Positions 20,103 to 28,621 of a stretch of DNA of 64,000 nt are shown in pieces. Position numbers and translations under genes: made by a program. How positions within the stretch are numbered: position 1 is the stretch's first letter; every line of letters starts with the position of its first letter. The notes beneath the pieces are model-generated. The model did not search any database and was not told the DNA's origin. It saw only the letters and a list, made by a program, of their open reading frames with translations. The DNA is from Marinobacterium weihaiense. GTDB taxonomy: Bacteria; Pseudomonadota; Gammaproteobacteria; Pseudomonadales; Balneatricaceae. Location of the stretch: assembly GCF_019061305.1 (NCBI RefSeq), contig NZ_JAHQZT010000011.1, positions 1-64,000 on the forward strand, in the 5' to 3' direction.

Positions 20103-20483
20103 CTAACCTCCCTGTGGTCCGTCCCCCAGCAACTGTTGTACCCGGCTGACCAGCTCGCGGGTGGAAAAGGGCTTGGTGACGTAATCACTGGCGCCCAGCG
20201 CCATGCCTTTTTCCTTTTCCACGTCACGACCATGCGCGGTCAACATCACCACCGGCAGCTGGCGGGTGGCGGCATCGGCGCGCAGCCGCTCCAGCAGGTC
20301 GAACCCGCTCATCCCCGGCAGGCTGATATCCAGCAGCAGCAGGTCGGGGCAGTGCTGGTTGATCAGCGCCAGTGCCTGTTCGGCATCCGGCGCGGTTGCC
20401 ACGCTGAAGCCGGCCTGCTGCATCAGAAATTCCAGCGACAGCAGAATGTTGGGCTCGTCATCCACCACCAGAACATGGGGCAT
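20103..20483 (-). CDS. Single-domain response regulator (CheY-like receiver)
   Basis: 126 residues, one receiver domain with no output domain. Acidic pocket VDDEPN, phospho-acceptor in LLLLDISLPGMSG, conserved Thr in VVMLTAHG and Lys in VTKPFS are all present. The ATG at 20483 is preferred over 20489 because GAGGAT is then correctly spaced. It is the first gene of the four-gene operon ending with the SSS kinase, two bases before the exonuclease fusion. It probably receives phosphate from that kinase. In Vibrio and Pseudomonas the CrbS partner has a LuxR-type HTH, which is absent here. Confidence 0.88.
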   Translation of the reverse strand: MPHVLVVDDEPNILLSLEFLMQQAGFSVATAPDAEQALALINQHCPDLLLLDISLPGMSGFDLLERLRADAATRQLPVVMLTAHGRDVEKEKGMALGASDYVTKPFSTRELVSRVQQLLGDGPQGG

Positions 20484-20583
20484 GAGCATATCCTCGTTCC
20501 ATCGAATATGGTTTGAGTCTAGTGTGCCCGAGGCAAAAGGGAAACGGCAGAGCAGGTGGGTGCAACTTTAGTCAGGTAGACAG

Positions 20584-20603
20584 CTGCCGGCTCGTGCCGG
20601 CAG
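20584..20603 (-). terminator. Hairpin 3' of the chemotaxis receptor gene
   Basis: A perfect 8-bp inverted repeat (CTGCCGGC-TCGT-GCCGGCAG) begins 17 bp beyond the receptor stop codon. No T-run follows on either strand, so it is at most a Rho-dependent or weak terminator or a 3' stabiliser. Confidence 0.45.
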
Positions 20604-20619
20604 CATCCAAGAGGAACAC

Positions 20620-22296
20620 TCAGGTCAGTTTGAATTGCTGTACGCTACTTTGAAGCATGCTGGAAAGGCGTGCCAGCTCTTGGCTGGCGGTCGTTACCTG
20701 AGTCGCAGCGGTCGCTGTTTCTTCAATTGCCTGTGAAATGGTTGTGATATTGCGGTTGATCTCCTCAGCAACCGAAGACTGCTCTTCGGCTGCAGTCGCG
20801 ATTTGGGCGTTCATGTCATTGATGGCCGATACCGATGAGTCGATAGTCTGTAATGCTTCGCCTGCCTGAGAGGCATGTTCAACCGTTTTGATACTGCTTG
20901 CCTTACCTTGCTCCATCTGTGTTGCGGTGACGGTCGAGCTTTGCTGCACCCTGTTGATACGGTTTTGAATATCCTCAGTGGACGCCTGCGTGCGACTTGC
21001 CAGGGAGCGGACTTCATCTGCTACAACCGAGAAACCGCGCCCATGGTCACCGGCACGTGCCGCTTCAATGGCCGCATTGAGCGCCAACAGGTTGGTCTGT
21101 TCGGCAATATCCTGGATGACGTCCAGTACCGTTCCGATCTCTTGACTGTCCTGCACCAGTGCCATCACGTTGGTGGTGGATTTTTCAATATCGGCGGCCA
21201 ACTGGTGAATTGTCTCGAGTACTTCGTTGACAACCTTGCTGCCGTTTTCGGTTTCACCCTTTGCAACTTGAGCTGCATCCGCAGCGGAGGCGGCGTTTTT
21301 GGCGACATCCATAACGGTTGCTGCCATCTCGTTCATGGCGGTTGCCACCTGGGTGATTTCAGTCTGTTGAAGCTGAACCTGTGTATTGGTTTGTGCACTG
21401 GATGCTGACAGTTCTTCAGCAGCGGCGGATACCTGTACCGATGCATCAGCAATTTGTTTCATCATGGTGCGCATGGTCTCGACCATGCTGGCGAAATAGG
21501 CCAGTAGGCTTTTGGTATCGCCGGCACGCAAAGGGATCCGGGCTGTCAAATCCCCCTGAGCGATGGTATTCACGATCTCCTTGACGTCAACCGGCTCGCC
21601 GCCCAGTTGCCCGAGTACGGTGCGCGTGATGTATATGCCGGCGCCGATTGCCATGACGAAACCCAGGATGACGGCGATAATGGTATTGGTGACCGCGGCT
21701 TCGGCCTCAGCAGTGGCATCGCCCACAATGTCTGCGGTCAGCTGCTTGTTACGGTCGATCAGTGTTAGCAGCCGTGCTGACATGGTTTTGGAAATTTCAC
21801 GTATATCGCGAAACTGGTCTGTGTATTGGGTAAAGAGTTGGTTGTAACGGTTGGCGTTGCGCGCCTGACTCATGGCTTCAATCAGGTTGTCCAAAGGCGC
21901 CGCCTGAGTACGCCATGTATCGATGGACTGTCTCAATGCCTGGTACATCTCTTCGCCCTTGCCTGTTCGGGGGATAGCGTTGTACCGAGACAGCAGTTGG
22001 TCGAGTTTGTCCCAGGATGCCATACGGGCCTGGTAAGTGCTGCGATGTGTACTGAGGGCTTGGGCTGAAAACTCCGGAGACAAGGCAACCAACAGTGACT
22101 GCCCGCGGATGATCAAGCGTTCGGTGTTAATCTGATTCAACAGATCAACGGCGTCAATCCGTTCATGGCCTATTTCTTCAACATCTTCCTTCATATTGAA
22201 GCTTGCACTGATGCTCATGAATCCAACCAGTAACAGTATCAAGGCAATGACGGCAAAACCGCCCGTGAGCATGGTTCTTAAACTGAGGTTATGCAA
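20620..22296 (-). CDS. Methyl-accepting chemotaxis protein
   Basis: 558-residue transmembrane chemoreceptor. TM1 lies at about 9-30, a four-helix-bundle-type periplasmic domain at about 31-188 and TM2 at about 190-212. HAMP follows, then the cytoplasmic signalling hairpin with the invariant tip ([18 protein letters not shown], then [16 protein letters not shown]). No CheR-docking pentapeptide is visible; the protein ends QQFKLT. The start is TTG with GGAGA upstream. It stands alone. The ligand cannot be predicted. Confidence 0.92.
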   Translation of the reverse strand: MHNLSLRTMLTGGFAVIALILLLVGFMSISASFNMKEDVEEIGHERIDAVDLLNQINTERLIIRGQSLLVALSPEFSAQALSTHRSTYQARMASWDKLDQLLSRYNAIPRTGKGEEMYQALRQSIDTWRTQAAPLDNLIEAMSQARNANRYNQLFTQYTDQFRDIREISKTMSARLLTLIDRNKQLTADIVGDATAEAEAAVTNTIIAVILGFVMAIGAGIYITRTVLGQLGGEPVDVKEIVNTIAQGDLTARIPLRAGDTKSLLAYFASMVETMRTMMKQIADASVQVSAAAEELSASSAQTNTQVQLQQTEITQVATAMNEMAATVMDVAKNAASAADAAQVAKGETENGSKVVNEVLETIHQLAADIEKSTTNVMALVQDSQEIGTVLDVIQDIAEQTNLLALNAAIEAARAGDHGRGFSVVADEVRSLASRTQASTEDIQNRINRVQQSSTVTATQMEQGKASSIKTVEHASQAGEALQTIDSSVSAINDMNAQIATAAEEQSSVAEEINRNITTISQAIEETATAATQVTTASQELARLSSMLQSSVQQFKLT

Positions 22297-22603
22297 GATA
22301 CGTTCTCCATTCCATTAATAAGGTATCAATATGCAGTCGCTGGCATACGCGCCATGCGCTTGTTTAACCTCTTATTCTTATAGCGAATGAATCTAACACT
22401 ATCGTGATGCAACACAGCAAGTTTTTTCGTGTGCTGTGCCAGTGTTGGCAAGAATCACAGCCCCTTGTGATGAATATCAAGTGCAGGGTACAGCAATGTG
22501 CTACTGAGATTGAGTACCACGTTGGTGTGATATCCAGACGGGACTCGGGCCAGTCAATCTGGCAGAATTGCGGGCTTTCATTTTGGCAGTATGAGGCTCT
22601 TGA
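22297..22603. other. 307-bp intergenic region with divergent promoters
   Basis: This stretch separates the leftward chemoreceptor gene from the rightward spermidine-synthase-like gene. It is more AT-rich than the flanks, has an internal TTTTTT, and contains no convincing ORF, tRNA or strong palindrome. I see no clear sigma-28 site for the receptor. It most likely holds the promoters and 5' leaders of both genes. Confidence 0.5.
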
Positions 22604-23344
22604 ATGTTGCCCGGGCAAGAAATCTACCGTGGTCACGATACGTTTGGCAGTGTGCGAGTGCTGGATGATGGTGACAAGCGATACCTGGCGTTCGGGGATC
22701 TGGACGAGCAGAGTTGCTGTCTCAAGCATGAACCCCTGATCCCCGAGCACGAATATGTACGCGCCATGCTGCTGGTACTGCTGTTTGCGGAGCCCAAGCA
22801 GGTGATCAGCCTGGGATTGGGGGCGGGGGCTCTGAACACCTGCCTGCACGGCCGTTTTGCTGGTTGCAAGCAGCAGGTTGCAGAGCTGCGGGCTGAAGTA
22901 ATCGAGGTGGCCTATCGCTTCTTTCAGTTGCCGCGTGGCAAGCGCCTGCAGATCCACGCTACCGATGCGCTCGACTTCCTACGCAACATTAGTACACGCA
23001 AGGCGGACATCATTTTCAGTGATATCTATGGTGCGGACGGCCTCAGCGATCAGCAGCTGGGGGAGGAATACCTGGAGCTTTGTGCGCGTCGTCTGAAGCC
23101 GGGCGGCTGGCTGGTGATGAACCTGTGGCGCGATCACCAAGGGCCCGATACGCTGGAACTGTTATTGCAGCAGTTCGGCACGCTCTACGGCTGTCACACC
23201 CAAAGCGGCAACTGGGTGGTGCTGGCATCGGAAGCGGATCATGACATCAGTCAGAATCAACTTGACAAGCGCGCCCGCCAACTCGGCCAGCAGCTGGGCT
23301 TTTCATTGTCACCGCATTTGAAGCGTTTGCGGGCCTACCCTTGA
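22604..23344 (+). CDS. Spermidine-synthase-like methyltransferase-fold protein
   Basis: 246 residues with a Rossmann AdoMet-binding motif (VISLGLGAGALN near residue 68) and a later acidic strand (ADIIFSDIYGADGLS). A short N-terminal beta region precedes them, as in spermidine synthase relatives. Key polyamine-site residues of true SpeE are not evident and the protein is short. It is therefore better described as a fused or orphan spermidine-synthase-like protein of unknown substrate. The ribosome site at 22604 is weak. The next gene, a GNAT, starts 47 bp downstream. Confidence 0.7.
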   Translation: MLPGQEIYRGHDTFGSVRVLDDGDKRYLAFGDLDEQSCCLKHEPLIPEHEYVRAMLLVLLFAEPKQVISLGLGAGALNTCLHGRFAGCKQQVAELRAEVIEVAYRFFQLPRGKRLQIHATDALDFLRNISTRKADIIFSDIYGADGLSDQQLGEEYLELCARRLKPGGWLVMNLWRDHQGPDTLELLLQQFGTLYGCHTQSGNWVVLASEADHDISQNQLDKRARQLGQQLGFSLSPHLKRLRAYP

Positions 23345-23391
23345 TAGCCCTGTCTGGGCAGTTGTTTTTCGGTTTAGGAGTGACAGACCAA

Positions 23392-23811
23392 ATGATCGAA
23401 ATTATGCGTGTACCTTATGAAGGTGAGTATCAGGCGGCGATTCGTGCCATTCGTGAAGTGGTCTTCATTGAAGAGCAGAAAGTGCCCCCAGTGCTTGAGT
23501 TTGATGGCCTGGATGCCACTGCCGTGCAGGTGTTGGCCCGTGTGGATGGTGAATCGGTCGGCACAGGGCGGGTACTGGATGATGGCCATATTGGCCGCAT
23601 TGCCGTGCTGAAGGCGCATCGTGGTATCGGGCTTGGGGCCGCGATTGTGCGGGCACTGACGGATGCAGCGTTCCAGGCGGGTCATGAGCGGGTCTACCTT
23701 GGCGCTCAGACTCACGCCATCGGCTTTTATGAAACGCTGGGGTTTGTGGCGTATGGGGAGGCGTTCATGGATGCGGGCATTCCGCATCGGCACATGGAAA
23801 AATATCGCTAG
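23392..23811 (+). CDS. GNAT-family N-acetyltransferase (YjcF-like)
   Basis: 139-residue cytosolic acetyltransferase. The N-terminal REVVFIEEQKVPP...EFDGLD pattern is typical of the YjcF/ElaA-like branch. The acetyl-CoA loop is IGRIAVLKAHRGIGLGAA, and YLGAQTHAIGFYETLGF is the last conserved block. The ATG at 23392 follows TTAGGAG; upstream in-frame starts (23341, 23380) are less likely. The substrate is unknown. Probably transcribed with the gene before it. Confidence 0.85.
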   Translation: MIEIMRVPYEGEYQAAIRAIREVVFIEEQKVPPVLEFDGLDATAVQVLARVDGESVGTGRVLDDGHIGRIAVLKAHRGIGLGAAIVRALTDAAFQAGHERVYLGAQTHAIGFYETLGFVAYGEAFMDAGIPHRHMEKYR

Positions 23812-23835
23812 ACTCTAATGTGAAAAGGATTTCAT

Positions 23836-24051
23836 ATGATCAAAATTGGATTCGTTTTGCTGTTACTGGGTGGGATCGGCTCGCTTGGGGCGGCGTTCAA
23901 GGAGGGCTGGGTCTGGGGGCTTGGGTGCCTGGTATGCCCGCTGATGTTTTTACCGTTTCTGGTGCTGCACTGGTCGCGCGCCTGGCTTCCCGTCATGCTG
24001 TCCATGTTAGGGGTGGGAACAATCGTTGTCTTTGGCTCAGGTGGTACGTGA
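23836..24051 (+). CDS. Small hydrophobic membrane protein
   Basis: 71 residues forming two to three TM segments (about 3-20, 25-45, 50-66), with AAGGA placed 8 bp before the ATG. It follows the GNAT gene by 24 bp. No family was recognised. Composition and the ribosome site support a real gene; its role is unknown. Confidence 0.6.
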   Translation: MIKIGFVLLLLGGIGSLGAAFKEGWVWGLGCLVCPLMFLPFLVLHWSRAWLPVMLSMLGVGTIVVFGSGGT

Positions 24052-24160
24052 TGGCATCAGGCGCGCGGCACAGCGATGGCTGTTGCGCCCAGACCGCCAG
24101 CCGATAGGCTACCTTTCTGAAAATGAACCACTCAACGCAAATGTCCAGGAGGGTGAATAG

Positions 24161-25750
24161 ATGTCATTCAGTATCAGGCCCCTGTTCCTTAAACGTCAGT
24201 GGGTGCTGAATGGGCTGTTACTGTTCAGCCTGGTCATGTCCGGCTGTGCACGCCTGCCTGATAACTCAATCAGGCAAGCGTCTTATCATTATGCCGATAC
24301 GGAAGGGACTTTGCTGGCGCAGGTCTCGGGTACGACACCCAAGGTAGATGCCTCGCAGTCCGGCTTTCTGTTGTTGGAGAGTGGGCTCGATGCCTTCGTG
24401 GCGCGGACTGCGCTGGCGCGTGCCGCTCAGCGCAGTATCGATGCACAATATTACCTGCTGCATGATGACATGACCGGTCAGCTGTTTCTGGATGAAATGA
24501 TCCAGGCCTCTCGGCGAGGCGTTCGCGTGCGTCTGCTGGTGGATGATATGGACCTGGAAGGGCGTGATGCCGATGCGGCGGCACTGGATGCCATGCCCAA
24601 TGTCGAAGTGCGTATTTTCAATCCGTTCGGCCGTAATGTCAGCCGTTGGTCACAGTTTCTGACCCGTTTTGGCAGCGTGACGCGCCGTATGCACAATAAA
24701 AGTTTCATTGTCGATGGCGAGGCCGTGGTGTTGGGTGGCCGCAACATTGGCAATGAATACTTCGAGGCGGACCCGGCACTTGCGTTTGGTGATCTGGATG
24801 TATTGGGGTTTGGGCCGATTGCACGCCAGGCAGCAGTGTCCTTCGATGCTTACTGGAACCACGCATTGGCGTACCCTGCCACCCGCCTGTTGGGCAAGAC
24901 ACCTGACGCTGCTGCAGTGATTGATTACCAGCGCCAGCTGAAAGCGCGGATCGCCGCCCAGGCCGCTGACTATGACCCTTATTTCCAGGCATTGCGCGAG
25001 GCGCGGTTGACGCGTCGGCTGGAGGCAGGGCTGCTGCCGCTGGTGTGGGGGCATGCCTGGCTGGTTGCGGATGACCCGGACAAGTTGGTTGTCGACCGGC
25101 GGCGACAGGAACTGCACTTGAGTCGTGCGCTGGCGCCCTATTTTCTCGGGCTGGAAGAAAGCCTGGTGATCTTCTCGCCGTACTTTGTACCGGGGCGGGA
25201 AGGAACCGATCTGCTCAAATCGTTGGTACAGAGGGGTGTCAGGGTACAAATTTTGACCAACTCGCTTGCATCCACCGATGTGCCCGTGGTGCATGCCGGC
25301 TATGCCCGCTATCGCCGTGAGCTGCTGCGAGCCGGCGTTGAACTGTACGAAATGGATCGCCAATCCGCCCCCCGGCCGCGCCTGAAGACATTTTTTACCG
25401 GCTCTTCCAAGGCAAGTCTGCATGCGAAGTCGTTCGTGTTGGATGGGCAGTATGTCTTTATCGGCTCCTTGAATCTTGATCCACGCTCGTTGGTTGAAAA
25501 TTCCGAGGTGGGTGTTGTTATCGACTCAGCGGATATTGCCGGGGTCATGCTGGAGTGGTTTGAGCAGGACGTGCAGAAGGTGGCGTTTCGGGTCACGCTG
25601 GAGGAGACCGCTCACGGTACCGAGCAGCTGCGCTGGACCAGTCATCAGGACGGTACGGTCGTTCGTTTCGATGTTGAGCCTCATACCTGTATGCTGCAGC
25701 GTGTCGGTGTCGGCTTGATGCGGTTGCTGCCGATTGAATCTCAACTCTGA
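24161..25750 (+). CDS. Phospholipase D/cardiolipin-synthase-like lipoprotein
   Basis: 529 residues. An N-terminal signal with a near-lipobox (VMSGC, Cys29) suggests an envelope lipoprotein. Two HKD motifs are present: HNK at His178/Lys180 with VDGEAVVLGGRNIGNEYF, and HAK at His421/Lys423 with LDGQYVFIGSLNLDPRS. This is the arrangement of YmdC/ClsC-type proteins, which join phospholipids to make cardiolipin, but other PLD-family hydrolases look similar. Length matches ClsC relatives. A GGAGGGTG site supports the start. In E. coli the ClsC partner YmdB is adjacent; none is seen here. Confidence 0.8.
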   Translation: MSFSIRPLFLKRQWVLNGLLLFSLVMSGCARLPDNSIRQASYHYADTEGTLLAQVSGTTPKVDASQSGFLLLESGLDAFVARTALARAAQRSIDAQYYLLHDDMTGQLFLDEMIQASRRGVRVRLLVDDMDLEGRDADAAALDAMPNVEVRIFNPFGRNVSRWSQFLTRFGSVTRRMHNKSFIVDGEAVVLGGRNIGNEYFEADPALAFGDLDVLGFGPIARQAAVSFDAYWNHALAYPATRLLGKTPDAAAVIDYQRQLKARIAAQAADYDPYFQALREARLTRRLEAGLLPLVWGHAWLVADDPDKLVVDRRRQELHLSRALAPYFLGLEESLVIFSPYFVPGREGTDLLKSLVQRGVRVQILTNSLASTDVPVVHAGYARYRRELLRAGVELYEMDRQSAPRPRLKTFFTGSSKASLHAKSFVLDGQYVFIGSLNLDPRSLVENSEVGVVIDSADIAGVMLEWFEQDVQKVAFRVTLEETAHGTEQLRWTSHQDGTVVRFDVEPHTCMLQRVGVGLMRLLPIESQL

Positions 25751-25825
25751 CCCTGTCTCGGCTGTTAGGGTTGGCCCGGCTTTTGCTTGCTCGAGAGGCA
25801 ATCTGTTTCTTGAATAGAGGTGTCC

Positions 25826-27058
25826 ATGCAAGCATCCGTATTTCCCTGGTTCCAACCGATTATCGAGGTGGCAACCGGGCGTGTGGCCGGTTATGAAGCG
25901 CTGGCGCGGCAGTATGACGAGGAAGGACGGGTGGTGTCCGCCGGCGCGCGCTTTCAGGATCCGGCTGTCAAGGCGGAGGAGCGCCTGGGGCTGGACCGTC
26001 AGGTGCGCGATCTGGCACTGGAAGCCTTTGCCAATGGCCCTGAGGGCACGTTCCTGACGCTCAATCTGTCACCGGAGTGGTTTGCGCGCCATTCGGCGGA
26101 CGACCCTCTGCCAACTCTGGGCATGATTGATCGCTGTGGCGTGGACCCGCAGTGCGTGGTGATCGAGATTACCGAGCACGGCGGCGATCAGGCTCGAATT
26201 CGGCAGCTAGCCGACCGGTATCGCTCCCATTTGATGCGCATCGCCCTGGACGACTTCGGAACTGGCTTTCAGCAGCTGGACCGGCTGCTGTCTTTTACGC
26301 CGGATCTGTTGAAAGTCGACATGCGAATGTTCCAAAACAGTGCAATCGGGCACCAGGAAAGTGCGTTATTGCACACCATCGGTGACATGGCTGCCCGTTT
26401 GGGTAGCACGCTCATCTTTGAAGGTGTGGAAACAGTCGACGAGTTCTTTCTTGCACTGCAATGCAATGCCAGTTACGTGCAAGGCTTTCTGTTTGCCCCT
26501 GCGGTGGAAGAGTTTGTATCCGTTGACTGCTATCAGGCACAGGTACAGGTATTGCTGCAGCAGTATCTGGCGTTAATGGTGGAGCAGTCGGCGCGGCGCC
26601 AGTGGCAACTTGAAGGGCTGCAGGGGCAGTTGCTTGCCCTGCGCGAGTTGTTGCTGGCCAGTGAGGATTGCCTGCTTGCCTTGCAGCGCTATATCCCCGA
26701 TCCGGTCGTGCTGCGTTGCTTCGTCTGCAACCGTGACGGCATTCAGATTTCACCCAACTACGCGTATCGAGACGCACAGTGGCAGCAAGATAGTGCTGTG
26801 CTCGGTCACAACTGGAGTTGGCGTCCCTGGTTTTACCAATTGGTTGCATCCAGTGATTATGAACGGCGTATGCTGCGATCAGCACCTTATGTGGATATCA
26901 GCGGTGGCCAGCGCTGTTTCACGCTGACCTTGGCGCTGGATGAGCAACGTGTGCTGCTGGTGGATGTGCTGGATCAGCTGGCCACGGAGGAGGCGGTATC
27001 ACCGCAGACATCATTCCACAGTGACTTGATGCCGGACTTGTCCTGTTCGGTCAGTTGA
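25826..27058 (+). CDS. EAL-domain protein with YkuI-like C-terminal sensor domain
   Basis: 410 residues, cytosolic, no signal or TM. The N-terminal 240 residues form an EAL phosphodiesterase domain with YEALAR (Glu24), LNLSPEW, EITEHG, ALDDFGTG, KVDMRMF, FEGVET and QGFLFA, so the metal and substrate residues look intact. A coiled stretch leads to a C-terminal PAS/Cache-like domain (IQISPNYAYRD, RPWFYQLVASS, YVDISGGQRCFTLTLAL) like that of YkuI. It probably hydrolyses c-di-GMP under control of a small ligand. The ATG at 25826 follows GAGG. Its last 85 bp overlap the convergent yfcL-like gene. Confidence 0.85.
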   Translation: MQASVFPWFQPIIEVATGRVAGYEALARQYDEEGRVVSAGARFQDPAVKAEERLGLDRQVRDLALEAFANGPEGTFLTLNLSPEWFARHSADDPLPTLGMIDRCGVDPQCVVIEITEHGGDQARIRQLADRYRSHLMRIALDDFGTGFQQLDRLLSFTPDLLKVDMRMFQNSAIGHQESALLHTIGDMAARLGSTLIFEGVETVDEFFLALQCNASYVQGFLFAPAVEEFVSVDCYQAQVQVLLQQYLALMVEQSARRQWQLEGLQGQLLALRELLLASEDCLLALQRYIPDPVVLRCFVCNRDGIQISPNYAYRDAQWQQDSAVLGHNWSWRPWFYQLVASSDYERRMLRSAPYVDISGGQRCFTLTLALDEQRVLLVDVLDQLATEEAVSPQTSFHSDLMPDLSCSVS

Positions 27059-27255
27059 TCGACGGCAAAGGCCGACTCGAGGCTTTCCTGGACATCGTGC
27101 AAAAACGTCTCGTTGGAGGCGGGCTGTTCGGCGGCCACTAGGTTCAGGTGACCGATCAGGTAGCTGCAATAGAACAGCTCGTCCGGGTTATCCAGGGATG
27201 ACTGTTCACGTGCCAGCAGGCGGGCTTCAGTCAGGTCGATCAGGCTTGCGCTCAT
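26974..27255 (-). CDS. YfcL-family protein
   Basis: 93 residues resembling E. coli YfcL, a small protein of unknown function: an acidic N-terminal helix, then DELFYCSYLIGHLNLVAAE, then a helical C-terminal half. The ATG overlaps the stop of the DUF3108 gene by 4 bp, so it is the last gene of the purM operon. Its 3' end runs 85 bp into the EAL gene on the other strand. Confidence 0.7.
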   Translation of the reverse strand: MSASLIDLTEARLLAREQSSLDNPDELFYCSYLIGHLNLVAAEQPASNETFLHDVQESLESAFAVDQLTEQDKSGIKSLWNDVCGDTASSVAS

Positions 27256-27956
27256 GGGATCTCCAGGTTCTTCAGCAGCAGAGCGTAGGTCTTGCCGTCG
27301 GTTTCGGTCTGTTCAAGGCGGACAATCAGGTAGTCCAGCTCCGGGGCTAGCCAGATAAGGGTTTCACGGTCGGCATCTTCACCGCGGTCACGCATGACGC
27401 GAACAGCATTGAAGCGGCCGTACGGCGTTTCAACTTCTTCTTCACCGGTGACCGTGAAGCGGTATTGCTTTAGCTTGCCGCCGTCGGCAACCGCATAGGT
27501 CATGTCCCGCTTGCCGGCCAGCAGGTCCAGGCGCATCTGCAGCTGGTAACTGAGCTTGTCCTGAGTGGCTAACGGAATCTCCATTGTCCACGGCTTGTCC
27601 TTCACGGTGGTCGTGACGGATTGCTGGTTCCAGTCGAAGTCGAGGCTGGCCTTGCGGCTCTTGCCCAGTACCTTGCGGTGATAGCGGTAGCTGAGCGGCT
27701 GGATGGCAGACGGCTGGTAGCTGAAGCGTGTGACCTCGCTGATGCCGGCCATCATGGCTTCCGCCTCGGAGCTGAAACGCCACTGACCGTTCTCGGTCGG
27801 GGAGAGCTGGCGCACCGCCTCGCCATTAAGTGAGATGCCCATGTCGAAGGCGGTGGTGTAAGTGGCCTTGAAGGCCGGCAATGGAGCGGTATCGGCGTAT
27901 GCCGGCAGGCTGCCAATCAGGCAGCCGGTCAGCAGGGTGGCAAGTGTCAGGCGCAT
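27252..27956 (-). CDS. DUF3108 periplasmic protein
   Basis: 234 residues with a clear signal peptide (MRLTLATLLTGCLIGSLPAYA). The following FKATYTTAFDMGISLNGEA and YHRKVLGKSRKASLDFDW segments are typical of DUF3108, a predicted beta-rich envelope protein found next to purN in many gammaproteobacteria. GGAGGTTGT directly before the ATG at 27956 decides the start; the frame is open further upstream but without support. Function unknown. Confidence 0.85.
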   Translation of the reverse strand: MRLTLATLLTGCLIGSLPAYADTAPLPAFKATYTTAFDMGISLNGEAVRQLSPTENGQWRFSSEAEAMMAGISEVTRFSYQPSAIQPLSYRYHRKVLGKSRKASLDFDWNQQSVTTTVKDKPWTMEIPLATQDKLSYQLQMRLDLLAGKRDMTYAVADGGKLKQYRFTVTGEEEVETPYGRFNAVRVMRDRGEDADRETLIWLAPELDYLIVRLEQTETDGKTYALLLKNLEIP

Positions 27957-27969
27957 ACAACCTCCGTGA

Positions 27970-28620
27970 TTAGCGGGTGGTGTATTGGTAACCGGATGCG
28001 GGCAGAAGTTCGCCATCAAACCGTACACCAGTCTGGTCCAGACTCAGGCGGCCAGCGCAGAACCACTGTACGGCCAGCGGGTAGATCTGGTGCTCGAGCT
28101 GGTGGACGCGTTGCTGCAGGCTCTGTTCATCATCGTCGGTAAGAATATCGGTTTTGGCCTGTACGATTAGGGGGCCGCCATCCAGCTCTTCGGTGACAAA
28201 GTGTACGGTGCAGCCATGTTCGGCATCACCGGCTTCCAGCGCACGCTGGTGCGTGTGCAGGCCCTTGTACTTGGGCAGTAGAGACGGGTGAATGTTAAAC
28301 AGGCGGCCCTGATAGTGGCGCACCAATTCCGGCGTCAGAATGCGCATGAAACCGGCCAGAATCACCAGATCGGGGGTGTAACTGTCGATTAGTTCGATCA
28401 GGGCTGCATCGAAGCTTTCGCGATCGGTAAACTGCTTGTGGTCGAGCAGGCGGGCGTCGATGCCCGCCTGTTCGGCCCGGGTCAGACCAAAGGCACCCGG
28501 GCGGTTGCAAATGACCGCCTCGATGGTGCCGTTGATCTGGCCCTCAAGCGTCTGGTCCAGAATCGCCTGCAGGTTGGAGCCGCTGCCGGATATCAGTACT
28601 ACAATCCGTTTCGGCGCCAT
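27970..28620 (-). CDS. purN: Phosphoribosylglycinamide formyltransferase
   Basis: Transfers formyl from 10-formyltetrahydrofolate to GAR, step 3 of purine synthesis. 216 residues. Family motifs are VVLISGSGSNLQAIL at the start, AGFMRILTPELV, NIHPSLLPKYKG (catalytic His) and HTVHFV-type GCTVHFVTEELDGG with the catalytic Asp. It starts 1 bp after purM, the usual arrangement, and is followed by DUF3108. Confidence 0.97.
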   Translation of the reverse strand: MAPKRIVVLISGSGSNLQAILDQTLEGQINGTIEAVICNRPGAFGLTRAEQAGIDARLLDHKQFTDRESFDAALIELIDSYTPDLVILAGFMRILTPELVRHYQGRLFNIHPSLLPKYKGLHTHQRALEAGDAEHGCTVHFVTEELDGGPLIVQAKTDILTDDDEQSLQQRVHQLEHQIYPLAVQWFCAGRLSLDQTGVRFDGELLPASGYQYTTR

Positions 28621-28621
28621 C

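Noticed and set aside
22604..23344. Assignment as spermidine synthase SpeE
   Set aside because: Too short and without clear polyamine-site residues; only the fold is supported.
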